The notes below the pieces were generated by a model that was not told the DNA's origin, made no database searches, and saw only the letters and a list, made by a program, of their open reading frames with translations. Source: Chlamydoabsidia padenii (taxonomy: Eukaryota; Mucoromycota; Mucoromycetes; Mucorales; Cunninghamellaceae). From it: a stretch of DNA of 64,000 nucleotides. The DNA lies in the NCBI GenBank assembly GCA_025330725.1, contig JAIWND010000003.1, positions 1,302,001-1,366,000 of the forward strand, read 5' to 3'. The translations under genes were made by a program, and so were the position numbers. Position 1 is the stretch's first letter, and each line of letters begins with the position of its first letter. This document shows positions 1-12,291 of the stretch, one piece after another.

Positions 1-3000
1 TCGTTCATAGACATTGACCAATTGGAGATACACCTTTTTGGGTTCACAAAAGGTCAAGGCACGTTTAAATACTTCTTCCAAGCTAGCATCAGTGCCGAAT
101 TGATTTTCCAAGTTCATCAAAGCCACCCATACGTTCATCTTTTCTTGTTCTTCACGGAAATTGATAGTCTTGAGCGCACGATCACCGATAGCACGAGCCT
201 TGTTGATTTCAGACAATTGTAGTTGATAGGCCATGTAGTTGATCCAAAGGTAAGAAGAGTCGGGAGATCCCACCAAAAGTCGTTCAAAGTCACCAATAGA
301 TTGAGGAGCTGATGCATTCAATTCGGCCGTCTTGTCTTCCACTTGCTTCTTCTTGTTTCCACCCTTCTTTTTCTTGGCATCTTCATCATCCGAGTCTTCG
401 TCGCTGTCAGATTCATTGTCAGATGTTTTGGTTTGTAAACTGGTTGCTTGTCCAGACCAATCAAACCCACCACCAACAGAAAGAGCGGGCGCCTTTTCAT
501 CATCATCGTCGTCGTCGTCGTCTTCGGAGGCTTCGGCCATATCTACATCATTATCATCTTGTTCGTCACCTTCATCCATGGATTCGTCTTGGCTTTCTTC
601 GTCATCATCATCATCATCATCATCAGAGGATTCATCGCCTTCTTCGTTCATGGGTTCATCTTCACTTTCATCGTCCATATCCGGAATCTGTTCTTCGTCC
701 GTCTTTGGTTTCTTCACCGCAGGCACACCAGTCACCGCACTTTGCTTCAATGAGGCTTCCACACGTTTCAGGTCTTCTTCCACCAGCACGATCTTGGAAG
801 TCACGAGTTGACCAAGCGAATAGAGAGATTTCCATTCCTTGACAAAGTCATCCGACAATTCAGCAATCTTGACACGAGCACGAATATGACGGTTATAAGC
901 GACAAAGACACCGCCAGACGAGATGTTTTCCACATAGCCCTTGAGGACTTTGCCAGTTTGAAGGTCGTTGAATGATTTGATTTCGCCTTGTTCATCAGTA
1001 CCAGGTGTGGTGTTGTTGATGCAGGAGGACCGAAGTGAGAGATCGACACGTTTCCGGGCAACATCAATTTCCAACACCTTACATTTGACCACAGTGTTGA
1101 CTTTGATAGCGCTGGTGGGGTCGTCCACAAACTTGTCAGAGATATCCGTGAGATGCACCTTACCAGTAAGACCAGTGACAAGTTGCACAAAGAGCCCAGT
1201 TTTAGAATCTACCTTTTGCACCAATCCATTCAACACTTGTCCCACTTGCAATGCCTTGATATCTGTCACTACAGTAGCAACAGATTCGTCGTCGTCAATA
1301 ATGGCCAAATCCAATGTTTTCTTGGTTCGGTTGACGGAAGCCACAGACACCTGGACGGCTTGACCCACCACAAAGTGCTTGCCCATACGATTAGCGATCG
1401 AGACATCAGAGGAGGTGTGTTGTTTGCGGACCATACCTTTTGTATAATAGTCGAATGCCACCCATAAATGATCGCGCTTCACATCAGTGACGAATCCCAG
1501 AGCCTTGTCACCAACCTTGATATGCTTCGTATCATACTTGTGTTGTTCCAATACCTTGTCGTCCAACACCAAGGTACATTCCGTCATGTTCATAGTTTTA
1601 TGTGCATGGCTGACAGCAAGGTGAGTTTGCTTCTTGATGCTGTGAGTGTTCATAATCTTGACCTTGAGAGTCTTGTCTTTAAACATTTGCAAAGGATGGC
1701 GGCGCTGATCCACGGGAATGTCGTTCAACTTGTCAAAGGCATTGGTGATATGGATGCGACCGACAAGACCATTGGGCATCTTGAGAAGGAGAAACATGTT
1801 CTTCACATCAGTGACTTGGGCACCATCGACAATAGTACCAGCCTTGTAAGGTTCAGGAGCATTGGTGGCTTTTTGCATCTTTCTGGCATCACGTTCAGCT
1901 TCAGTAAGGCTAGTATCGCGGATCATGGACACCATCATCCTCTTTTGTTCAGAGTCGACGCTCAACACATAAACCTTGACTGTTTGACCAGGATGGAAGG
2001 CTTCCTTGATGTTGACATTTCGAGCTTCCGTCATTTCACCAGCAGGACAAAAGGCAGTAACGTTGTTGTAAAAGCCCACGACACAACCATGGTCAAGGAC
2101 AGAGATAATAACACCATGAGTAGCCATCTTGAGTTCCGCTGTGTCATGAGATTCGATCAAAGGCAAGTCCGAGTTGACCAACGATTTCTTCAATGTAAGT
2201 ACAACCTTTCTTCGTTCTTCATCCACCACAAGTACCCGCATCCGCACTTTTCCACCAGCCTTGTATTTCAATTCAGGTCTTGAGAGTTTGACATCGGCCA
2301 AATGATTAGTAGGGACAAATCCATTGATTCGAGAAGAGAGTTTCACCACGAGACCATGACTGGTCAGCTTGTCCACAGTACCTTGCACGACTTCACCAAC
2401 AATGACATCAGAGTATTTGAGATAAGAGTCTTTGAGAACACTTGGTTTGGTTGTCAGGGATAAGACGCCATCCACTGGGTTATATGATAAAACCCGGGCA
2501 CGGTGGGTGGTTCCAACAACATAATCGCCAGATTTATGGGACAATGCTGCAATACGTTCATCGGATAGTTGAGAGATCTAATTTTTAAATAAAAAAAAGA
2601 CAAGTCAGAATATTGCTTATCCAGAGAGGGTTGGACACTTACATGAACAAAACCTGTAAGGTTATTTAGACCATCAATGCTGACTACCACACCAATGGGA
2701 GTGACACGGACGACGGTCACCTTCTCCAAAATAGTACCAAAAGGATAGATATCACCAACGTATCTGGAATCATCTTTATCATCGGTGATCAAAGGTTGAC
2801 GAAGACCAATGACATGAGCGAGTAGAGTACCCAAAGTCAATTTTTGATCAGTTACCATGTCAGAGAAGATGATACGGAAGGTTACATTAGATCCAACATG
2901 ATAGGATTCCGATACATCAGTAGTGAGGGGTAGTTGAGAGATACCAATAAAAGCTTCGTAAAGACCCATAAACTTGACCTTCAACCCACGAGCACCAGCA

Positions 3001-4146
3001 TATTCCACCATACCATTGATACGTTGGCCAGGGGTAATGGATGTCATTTTCGAGTAAGGAGAATCCATCTAAATAAATAAGAATAAAAAGTTAATCATGA
3101 TCCCTTTTTTTTATGCACCTTGAAGATAACTTACACGTCCAGATGCAATAGCTTTTCGATCCATTGACAAGTTGACGGTTCGTTTGTTCTTCGCCATGTC
3201 TTTCACCACACATTCAACGTATTGACCCACCACCAAAGTATCATCACGATTATATGTTTCAATATAAGACTTGGCATCACTATGACGACAGAACCCAGTC
3301 AATCCATCAATACCAACCGCCATCACATATCCATGATCTTCAACACTTTCCACAGTTGCACCGATGACCTACGAAAGAGAAGATGAGTTGAACGTTATTG
3401 TTCCGATAAAATAAAAACTTACCAAACCAGCAACAACGTCCACTTTAGTAATAGCGCCATTGACAGCAGTAGGTTTCAAGGACAAGTCCAAATGTTTCTT
3501 GCCAGTACCCACAGCAGTGACAGCACATTGTACCCATTGACCGATATAAAAGATATTCTTGAGTTCAGGCAATTCAACGTCGTCCATATCTTCGTCTTCG
3601 TCATCGGCAGCAGCTTCAACTTGTCTGGTCAAAGCATCAGAGATATCAGTAATCGCTACCGTACCGGTCAATTGATTGGGAAGACTGACAAGGAGGTTGA
3701 GGTCGTTGATGTGAGTAATACAGCCAAGTACCAAACTGCCCACAGTGAGTTTCTAAACAAAACAAAATTAGTATAAACTAACTAGTCAGTTGTGTCTCTG
3801 TCTTTTTTGTTCTTTCTTCTTACCTTGTAAGAGAATTCTTCAACAGTGGGGGCAGCATCCTTTTTATCCGTCTTGGGTTTCTTTGATTCAGTTGTCGCTT
3901 TTCGTTTCTTTGTCGCTGGTTCTGAGGTGTCGGTTTTCTATGAATGAATAAAGTACTAGTTAGTATGGATCTAATGTCACTACTGTTTATTACCTTTGTA
4001 GTGAATAGATCCTTTGCGGCCTTGTTGGAGATTTCACGGTGTTCCAAAGGAGTTAACACACTGGCACCACCACGAGGGAAGTTCACTTCTTCAGTAGACA
4101 GAGTCACCTTTTCAGTAGCATCTTGGTCACTTTTTCTTTTACTCAT
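1..4146 (-). CDS. RRP5: rRNA biogenesis protein RRP5 (PDCD11 homologue), 3' end missing
   Basis: Large nucleolar S1-repeat protein needed for early pre-rRNA cleavages of both subunits (family knowledge). Six exons are visible: 4146-3994, 3937-3824, 3752-3423, 3368-3135, 3068-2643 and 2577 to the window edge, all with GT-AG introns and continuous frame, giving 1278 residues. The N-terminus is basic (MSKRKSDQD) and contains the family-typical FPRGG stretch. Next come a long series of S1 RNA-binding domains, recognisable by repeated patterns such as GVVVSIDGLNNLTGFVHVS and GYVMAVGIDGLTGFCRHSD. An Asp/Glu/Ser-rich linker lies at about 360-700 in the DNA. The final 300 nt encode HAT (half-TPR) repeats, with FREEQEKMNVWVALMNLENQFG and AL.FCEPKKVYLQLVNVYER. 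The protein is about three quarters complete; the rest of the HAT array lies outside. A TTTCAAGTCCCG element lies 123 bp upstream. Confidence 0.95.
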
Positions 4147-4268
4147 GGTGTAATTTTAAAAAAAAAAAGTGAATCAAGAAAAGGAAAAAAAAAAAAAAAA
4201 GGTCGGCAATACCTTTTTTAAATTCTGGAGGAAAAAAAAAAAAAGAGAGTGGCTGAGATGCCCCGAAG

Positions 4269-4280
4269 CGGGACTTGAAA
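4269..4280 (-). promoter_or_regulatory. TTTCAAGTCCCG upstream element of RRP5
   Basis: In gene orientation this reads TTTCAAGTCCCG followed by GC. It lies 123 bp upstream of the RRP5 ATG. It is one instance of an element seen before many start codons in this window. The role is inferred from position and recurrence only. Confidence 0.4.
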
Positions 4281-4326
4281 TCCTAATTAGGGTTGCATTG
4301 ACGCTTTATTACATTCTAACAGAGAT

Positions 4327-5941
4327 CTAATTTCTACTGACTGTAACATAGTCACTGTATTCTTGTCTAGCAGTCTTGTTGACTCGTAATTGCTTGAAGG
4401 CTCTTGATATGCCTTGGGTGTCGAATTTGTTCACCCCATACAGCTTGGAGGCCTGGTATTCCAATTCGTATTTAACAGTTCCCCTTTTATTAGCCTTGTC
4501 CAAATCAACGTAGTATTGCTTCCAATCAAGAATAGTACCCACAGGATGTCTATAGTTCAAAAAAGGTTAGTTTTTACCATGGTTATAACAGAGGGATGAC
4601 TTACTGTTTTCCATGACCAGTTTCATATTCATAAACACGAATAGCAGGATTATTGACTGGAATAATGGATGGCGCATTGAACAACATGGTGGATACTTTG
4701 CCCACCTTTAAATTCTTCAAATTGTTCTTTGTAGCAGGTACAGGTTTATATGATTTACCATTAGGTACAACAGCGGTCAACATATCATCTAATGAATCAT
4801 GCAAGAAAAAAAAAAAAAGAGTTGATATTAAAAACCCGACAATCACCCCTTTTCCTCACTTACTATTAGTATGGCCGGTAAAGTGACCTGCAATGATATC
4901 GCCATATTCACCGAGCAAATTATAATACTGATCATAGCAAGCCGAAGTGAACAAGGCCGAACCATCATCATCATTAGGAGGAACATGACCCATGACATAC
5001 ACCATCACATTATCCTTTTTAGCAGCCTCCAGACTCTTCTTGATCCATTTGATTTGATCCCCGCCAGGACTACCTGATTTATCACAACCCTTGACAGCGT
5101 CGTTCTTTTTGAAAAAGAACATGGAATTGACATTCAGAATACGTAAACCAGGCACAACATCATCTTGAACAAAGTAGCCACCTTTGTGGAAAGTATCACC
5201 CAAATTCAGATCGAATGGTTTCCAGATGGACTCTAGTGATTTGTAAATACTGCTTTTGGGAGTCAGGTCATTATGTTCATCAGCGTCATTGTTGCCAATG
5301 GTAGGAATCTATAATAGAGATGGATTAGGAGAAATTCAATCATGGGAGATTATTTCTTTTACATACCAGCTTGATGGTGGATACATCGTATGTTTTCTTA
5401 AAGTAATTGACCACAGTTTTATGATCGTCTAATACATCTGATTTTTTACGTTCAATCTTATCATCTCGATCATGTCTAGCGGTATCTCCGGTATAAATAA
5501 TGAAATCGATGTCCTGCAATGATTCTTTCATAAATTTAAATGAAGCATCGACCTGTCGAGAGGGAAAAAAAAAAATCAGGAACAAGGTTTGAACATTTAA
5601 TTCGCCGATTTAAAATCACATCTTGAGCACTTACCAAAGCGATTGGACTATCACAATCAGTATGAAGAGCACCAAACTTTCCAGCAGTATTCTTGCTACT
5701 CTTTTTGCTTTTACGATGACAGTATTTCTTGGGACTTGATCCAGCCAAGTAATTAGGATCCACATGAATATCTGAATCCAATGGCAAAAATAAATGAGCT
5801 GATGACAATGATCAAAGCAAGACGTTTCTTACCAGTGATATGCAGGAATTTCCCAGTGAGAGATTTGGATTTAGTGTTTTGACAGAGAACGGGCAGAACA
5901 AGGGTGGTAATGATCCCAGCATATAAAAAGGATACCTTCAT
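4327..5941 (-). CDS. PPN1: Endopolyphosphatase (Ppn1-type calcineurin-like phosphoesterase)
   Basis: Cleaves inorganic polyphosphate internally; the yeast enzyme is a vacuolar type II membrane protein. Six exons (5941-5833, 5771-5635, 5552-5367, 5308-4864, 4788-4605, 4549-4327) give 427 residues with frame closure. The N-terminus MKVSFLYAGIITTLVLPVLC is a signal anchor or signal peptide. Metallophosphoesterase motifs appear in order: HITDIHVDPNY (DxH, first two letters of the codon split by intron 1), HTDCDSP, YTGDTARHD (GDxxRHD), TIGNNDADEHND (GNxD), MGHVPP and GHFTGHTN (GHxH-like metal-ligand end). The HTDCDSP and TGDTARHD pair is characteristic of Ppn1 rather than acid sphingomyelinases. 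It is shorter than yeast Ppn1, lacking most of the C-terminal extension. It sits tail-to-head with RRP5, about 180 bp apart. Confidence 0.88.
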
Positions 5942-8326
5942 GTTTTCTTTTTTTGTAGGGGATGATGATGATTAGAAAAGAAGAAGGAAAAGGGAAAAGA
6001 AAAAGAAGATGTTTTTATACTTGAAAAAAAAAAAAAAAAAGGCCGTACATATTAAGGTTAGAATAAGCTTTGATTGCTTTGGGCGGAGATGTAATCTGCA
6101 TTCGGTCCCCTTCTTTTTGTACCACCATTGAGGATCTATCCACTTTTCTAGAGATATTACTTGTCCTTGTTGTCATTCAATGGCATCAAAAAACAGTGGA
6201 TGATATGTATCAGTGTCTGTAAAATAGGATGGAGACGTTTCTCAAAGAAAACAGTGATGGTAGAGCAGTCCAGTCGACTGATACAAACATAAGGAGGCAA
6301 TTAATAAAACAAGTCGGAGTCAGGGATTTTTCAACGTACTAAAAGCGGAAGGCATGTTTAATTACAACAGTAGCATGCTCCATCATGACCGAGCATAACA
6401 ACAATGTCATTTATTAATTTGGTAACCAATGGGGATAACTAAATTTCTTTTATAACAAATGGGTCTAAACTTGTATAATAATAAAAAAAAAGGGGGGGGG
6501 GGTAAAACAATGATCTATCACCAATAATACAAAGAGTTTCCATACGGGACCCGATGATCATATCTTGTTCCAGTCAAGCTGTTCATCACCTGGTTTGCCT
6601 TGATTTCATGCTGTTTATTGTTTTTTTGTATATATTTATATAAAGAAGTCGAACCGAGATAAAGGCCGGGGATTGCCATTTGATTTCCATGATGCAGTTG
6701 TTTAATCGATGGTGGACAATGTCCTATTTGATTGGATGAGTACTGTACCTGGAAGTACATGTGAGGAGAGTTTGTTCCTTTTGTCATACATTGATGTCGT
6801 TGGTGATGTTGAGACAAGTGCGTGACCAAGTAGTGTCAGGAAAGGTAGATTCGGTAATATGCTTGTTCTTTGTTCGCAATACTGTCGCCACCATCTTTTT
6901 GCCACTTTTTTTTTTTTGTTGAATCGTAGCGTTGTTGTACTGTGTGAAGGATACAAAATGCTGTGTTTATGTGGAACATCGTAGAGTGTCGGATCCGTAC
7001 TATACTGTCTATTCGCATCGTAGGTCCACCATGTCAGTTGAGTCACATATCACCAAAAAAAAACAAAAAAAAACAAAAAAAAAAAACTCCCCACGTCGAT
7101 TTTAAAGATACCCTAGGTTAGTGTGATGATCGAGTGTCGGTGTTTAGTATCAAGGTGAGCAAGATTGAATTCACCAATGTGATGATATTGTCATCAATAA
7201 TCATTATGCCGTTTGAGAGGTGTGGATCATAGTAGCGTCATTCGAAACGTGATCGCAAAGATGATCAATAGTCGTCAGGTTTCAAATCAATGAATGATGG
7301 AGCCATAGTGCTGAATACCCAATACAGTGCTTGATAGGGGAAGCCTATTGAGGTTCCAATGCAAACTAATCTTTACCAATGAGACCACGTGTAGCATTAT
7401 CAGTTCAGTAGATATTGTTAGCATTTACTTATTCGACCAATCATTTCCATCATAATACCTTTTTAAGAGTTTTCACAAAAGTGATACGCCAAAGCCCATG
7501 AGTAGTTGTATCTTTCAAAAGAAAAAAATGTAATGTGTATACATGTAGAGAGTATTACCTTGTAATTATCATCATCATCTATTACCAGTTGACAAGCTTG
7601 TTTGTGTATACCAGGCGCTATATGATAAAATGAAATGTTAGGGATTGGATACGGTATTATCCTGATCTTTTACCTCTACATGCTTGATACTAATACTTGC
7701 ATTCCAATCTTGATATGGCTATCACCGCTTGAGCTAAAAAATAAAAGGGAGAATACATACCTTTGTCCAATATTCCCTTTTCCATCACATGTATATCTTT
7801 TGCTGTTTACCTTACCTTTACCTTAGTGTTTCCCCAACTCATTTCAATACACGGGGATCGTTAATAAAAGACAAGGATGGCCAACACAATAACAGAATGG
7901 AGTCCATTGACCAGAAAGCACGCTGGTTGAAATATGGAAAATGTGTTAATATAAAAGGAGAAGAATGTTTAAACTGAGTGTCAAAAAGTAAAGACAGTCA
8001 GTTCCCTGGTCAGAGTTATGTAATAGTGTTGGTCTATGTAAAGAATAAATACAGAAAGTTTATTAACATTAAAGGGTTAAACGTACGTATGCGTTGTATT
8101 AATAAGGTAAAAGAGAAGATGTGGAAGGAGCGGGGATTGTAATGCGGTGTAAGGGAAAAGAGAGAATCTATTTTAATGTCCGCCATCGAGGCACAAAGAC
8201 AAAAGATTTAATTAAAAGGAGAGTAATGTAATAAATATAAAATAAAAAAAAGATCATAAGTTGCTATCATATTAATTTGTAAAGATGAAAAGGGTATCTA
8301 AAAACTATATAGTACAAAGAAGATAA
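5942..8326. other. 2.4 kb without a recognised gene
   Basis: AT-rich with A/G/T homopolymers (for example 6480-6502 and 7051-7086). No tRNA, rRNA or recognised protein is visible. On the minus strand between about 7860 and 7430 there are short open segments flanked by good-looking GTATGT/GTAATA donors and TATAG/AAAG acceptors, with readings such as CDGKGNIGQ and HGLWRITFVKTLKK. They do not join into one convincing frame and are reported as a finding, not a gene. Confidence 0.5.
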
Positions 8327-9547
8327 TCAAGTATCAATGATGCTACATTCTGGTAAATGTTCGCCACGATACTTGATCAAGTATTCACCATTACCCCGCC
8401 ATGTCAATGTTTTGTTCACCCCACAACCCTAAAAAGATAGATGATCAGATTTTGATTGGAAAAAGGGTTCAGTTTTTGAGTTACCTTGATACTGTTAGCG
8501 CATTTATAATACACACTTTTATTCCCAGTCTTTTTTTGTACTGTGTTTCCATTGTTTCGCCAAGAATGACCATCGAGGTAAGGATAATCTCTTGTCTCGA
8601 CAATCTTGGTGATGGCTTGCATTTCCCTTCTTCGTCTAGGTCGAGTACTGTTTTGATGTGGATGATGATATGGATGATGATGTTGAGAAGGGTAAGGATA
8701 AGCAGTGTCATAACGCAAGTCCGTCAAGTCGTCCATAAAGGGTTCTACCGATGGTTGTTTCATTCCATCTTGGTGTCTATATAAGGAAAAAAACGTTAGT
8801 GTCATCATCAATGCGTTTCACAATTGCAAACCCCGATTCAACTTACTCTGCCATTGGTAAAAAGGAGGATGGGGAAGATGCGGGGGGAAATGATGACCGC
8901 TCGTCAGTATCAAAGACCATCGCATGCCCTCCTTTTTTCATTTCCATAGTTGATGGTGAAGGTGGTCTTCTTTGTAAAGAAGGTGATGTCACAGTGTTCA
9001 AGGGGTGATTCATATTGTTAAATGAAGAAGTGTCCATAGGTTGTTGGAACGAGAAGGGTGGATAAGAGAAAGCGTTGGAATGATCATTGGTAGTAGCGAT
9101 AGATGCTGGGGGTATGGTGGTAGATGATGACGATGATGTCGAAGGTGATGATAAAGCAGGGGTCATCATTTGCTGCTGCTGTTGTAAAAGTAACAAATCA
9201 AGTTCCTTGGCTTTTAATTTCGCTTCTTCCGCTCTTCTTTTATCTTCTTCCAATTTACTAGACAGAATCAGTCGAAGAAGATCTGGTTGTGATTGATAAC
9301 AAAGGATGATGTCTTGTAAATCGCAAGAATTGGTATTGTTGTCATTGTTACTATTGTTATTGCTGTTGTTGCTATTGTTGGTCAAGTTGGGTGATGATGT
9401 GTTTTGCTGAGCCTTGAATGAATGAGAAGGTCGTAACTGGAAGGATTGGAAGGGAACTTGTTCATGATGATAAAGGGGAATGTAATTGGCCGAGGAATTA
9501 GGGGAAGAAGGATCTTTGCCCATCGTTGGAGTATAACAATCATTCAT
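8327..9547 (-). CDS. WRKY-like zinc-finger protein with disordered N-terminus
   Basis: Three exons (9547-8847, 8776-8485, 8428-8327) close in frame to 364 residues. Residues 1-100 are low complexity with an Asn/Ser tract (about 56-74). A helical charged segment (SSKLEEDKRRAEEAKLKAKE) is followed by a Gln run and Ser/Pro-rich sequence. The C-terminal 65 residues match the WRKY/GCM1 zinc-finger layout: LDGHSWRNNGN in place of DGYRWRKYGQK, then SVYYKC, six residues, a second Cys (GCGVNKTL), a strand YLIKYRGEH and a final H-LPE-C. Visible candidate zinc ligands are Cys-Cys-His-Cys; spacing differs slightly from plant WRKYs (C-x6-C, H-x3-C) and the heptad is divergent. The two zinc Cys are on different exons. 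The likely role is a DNA-binding regulator. A FLYWCH-type finger of the same superfamily is the main alternative. Confidence 0.72.
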
Positions 9548-11486
9548 ATTTCAAATGATAAATAAAAAGAGTAGTAAAAGAAGGAAGAAGGAGTAAATAA
9601 ACGATGTGAAGGAAATAAAAAAGAAAGAAGAAAAAGGTTCAAATAGAGAATGATCAGGTTTTCCCGCCATTTCTCACGAAGACGGACATCGAAAAAAATT
9701 TTCGGCTAGGGTTACACAAAAAGTGTCACCCAATCAGCATCTTTCTCACCCCACTTTCTCTGTCATTACCGTTGTGGAGAACTTTTTGTTGCTTACATTT
9801 TATTAGCTAGTCGTCCCGCAATCCCCGACCTTGCGATCAACCCTAATTTCTACGCGCGAACAATGTTCCGTATAAAGTATTTTGGACTCGACCCACATTT
9901 TCGCTTTTAATTTGTACTACATAGTATGAGTATTAATAAAACCATTGTCATGGTATTTTTATTATCAACATATTGCATGATTAAAAAAGATAAATACATA
10001 ATAAAGAATAAAACAGCTATTGTAACTAGTCTAATTAACTATGACTAAGTCCATGTTTGTCAAATGTCAGTCCTTGAGGGTAGTACGGTTCACGATTATC
10101 GATGGAGGTCTGTCACCCCCCCCTCCTTATCAATATCGCCAATCAGTTTTTTCCTATGCTTGGCGGTAAACGTGATACTACGATCGTCCCATCTATCCAA
10201 AAAACGGGGCCCCGCTGAAAAAAGAGATCCAAAACAGGAATAGGCAGGTGAGAGTCGATGGACGTGCCTGATTCTTGGGAATTCCTTAACATAAAACGAA
10301 GGGTGTATCGGGCCGAGATCCATCTTGGTCCGCAATAATAATTATGTCCATGTTGAACTTGTTCCTGAGGTACTTATCTTGTGTTGGTTCCTGAGAATGC
10401 TTGGGATAGAGATCAACTTTATGGCGTGAGGATGTGATTACAAAGAATGTTGCTCAAAGTTGCAAACAGAGCTGGTGGTGAGTACAAGTGGTTGTAGTTG
10501 TTTACAATGAATATCGAGTAGTGAGCCAATGTGGGTCGTGCTTGTGGTTGCCGTTGGATACTTTGCCCATGTCGTAGTTCTTCAGATTAGGCAAGAGATT
10601 ATAATCATGTGGTAACTTGAAAAAAAAAAAAAAAAAACGCATTAGATCGTTGTTGTTGTCGACTTGTATTTCCAGTTTGAATGTTGGGTGCATTCATAAA
10701 AGTTCAAGTGAAAGAAAGTCGTATACAAATAATTTGGGGATCATTTTCTTCTTGTCGTCGATTTAAACCCCGATACCCCAGCTTTTTTTGTGGTTGTGTA
10801 AGAAATATATATATACAACAGTAAATTTTACTAGATCAGGTAAATCAGCACCATAGAGAGGTGCCACCCAAATATAGGGAAGCTATAATCTTTATTACTT
10901 ATCATTACAGAGTACTAGTTTTATCAATTAAATATATAAAAGCAACAATAAAATATACGATGTTTAAAAGTGGTTGAAAGAAATGATCAAAAGCAATCGT
11001 ACATTGGAAAAGAAACCAAACAATTAGTTAGTACTGTGATCAGTTCCTTTTGTCTATAAAATAATAAAGCTCACAACTTGAATGATAAAAAATACCATCG
11101 AAGTGCAGTGTGTGTGGGTTGCGATAACTTCCCGGAAAGGATTTGAACATGGTAAGGAGCGGAGACAAAGGAGTGGAAACAAAGGAATGGAGAGAGAGAG
11201 AGAGAGAGAGTGGATTCATACCAAGTGGCCAGCATTACTACATGAATTATTTGATTGTATAACCGCTGCAGCCTGACTGACCACATTGGCAGTGGCGGAA
11301 AGAAGACATAAAGGATGAAGAAAAAAAAAATTGGTGATCAGTGTTGGGGAAATGGTAGCGTGTGAAAATTGATGGTGAACCAATCATTCAAACAATGGAT
11401 AGATGTAGTCAATCAAATAAAAAAATAAAAAGTTAAACGAAAAGATAGAGTCTTTATTAGACGTTAAATGGTTATGGTGTTTAGGT

Positions 11487-12040
11487 TAAAAGCCAAGCAC
11501 CAAGTCCCTTGTGTCAATTTGTCCGACTTTTACCTGTCATGGAACCCACTTCGTGTTCAAACCCCGATTTACCTTGATTCCTTACCAAGATTTTGGATGG
11601 ACTCTCCTCGCTCCATTGTTAAAGGATGCTAATGATTAAAGTGGTGATGTGAATACTATAACCCGTTTCCAATATATTTTACCGCAAAAGTCAAGCGCCA
11701 AGATTTTTGTGTCAGTCTTTCCAAGCTTGTAATGAGTTTCACCTGTCTTTTACAAGAAAAAAGGACGAAGACTTTTTTTACAGACAGAAGCAAAATTATT
11801 TTCAAATCCCGTCTGTCCCTAGTCAAAGTTGGAAGGAGCTTTACCGCTCCATTGTCAATGGATGCAAATGATTAAAGTGGCCATGTGAACACTATGACCC
11901 ATTTCCAACATAATTTACCGCAAGTTCAAGTACCAAGACCCTTGTGTTAGTATGTTTAGACTTGCAATGACTTTTACCTTTTCTTTACGGCGATTTTTTT
12001 TTCTATGTAGACGAAAGAAACCTTCATTTTCAAACGCCGA
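11487..12040 (+). repeat. Tandem array of a ~236-bp dispersed repeat (three imperfect units)
   Basis: Landmarks recur with a period of about 236 bp. CTCCATTGT occurs at 11611 and 11848, each followed by GGATGC(T/A)AATGATTAAAGTGG. The block CCAAG.C..TTGTGT occurs near 11500, 11700 and 11930, and TTTACCGCA near 11688 and 11924. Each unit also carries a TTCAAAnCCCG-like string (11558, 11811, 12028). The third unit is truncated or diverged on its right. The same family, inverted, occurs at 29.43-29.88 kb. Confidence 0.8.
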
Positions 12041-12131
12041 ACACCAAAATTCAATGCACCTGCATGATCACGGAGGGGAGGCGCTGTCAGTCGAGATTTC
12101 GTTACTCGTTGTAGGGCCCAAATTTATATAT

Positions 12132-12291
12132 GCAGTCTCTCTCCACCCAACTTCTCCTGTGCCCCTTTCTTTGTAGGGGCACTCACTCCAAAAAAAAAAA
12201 AAAAAGATTCAACTACTCTAATATGTTTTGTGAAAGTCTCTCTATACCCAGCTTCTCCCGTGCCTCCCTCTTTGCGAGGGCACTCCATTCC
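12132..12291 (+). repeat. Direct duplication of a ~55-bp hairpin-bearing segment
   Basis: GTCTCTCTCCACCCAACTTC and GTCTCTCTATACCCAGCTTC start two copies (12136 and 12236) about 100 bp apart. Both continue into TCC(T/C)GTGCC and a hairpin-forming segment. In copy 1 GTGCCCC pairs with GGGGCAC; copy 2 has GTGCCTC with GAGGGCAC. An A-tract separates the copies. Confidence 0.65.

Noticed and set aside
312..842. Ser- and His-rich plus-strand open frames
   Set aside because: Antisense shadows of the acidic linker of RRP5.
10096..10335. 79-codon minus-strand open stretch in the 10-kb gap
   Set aside because: Protein-like in places but no recognised family, no start context and neighbouring frames broken.
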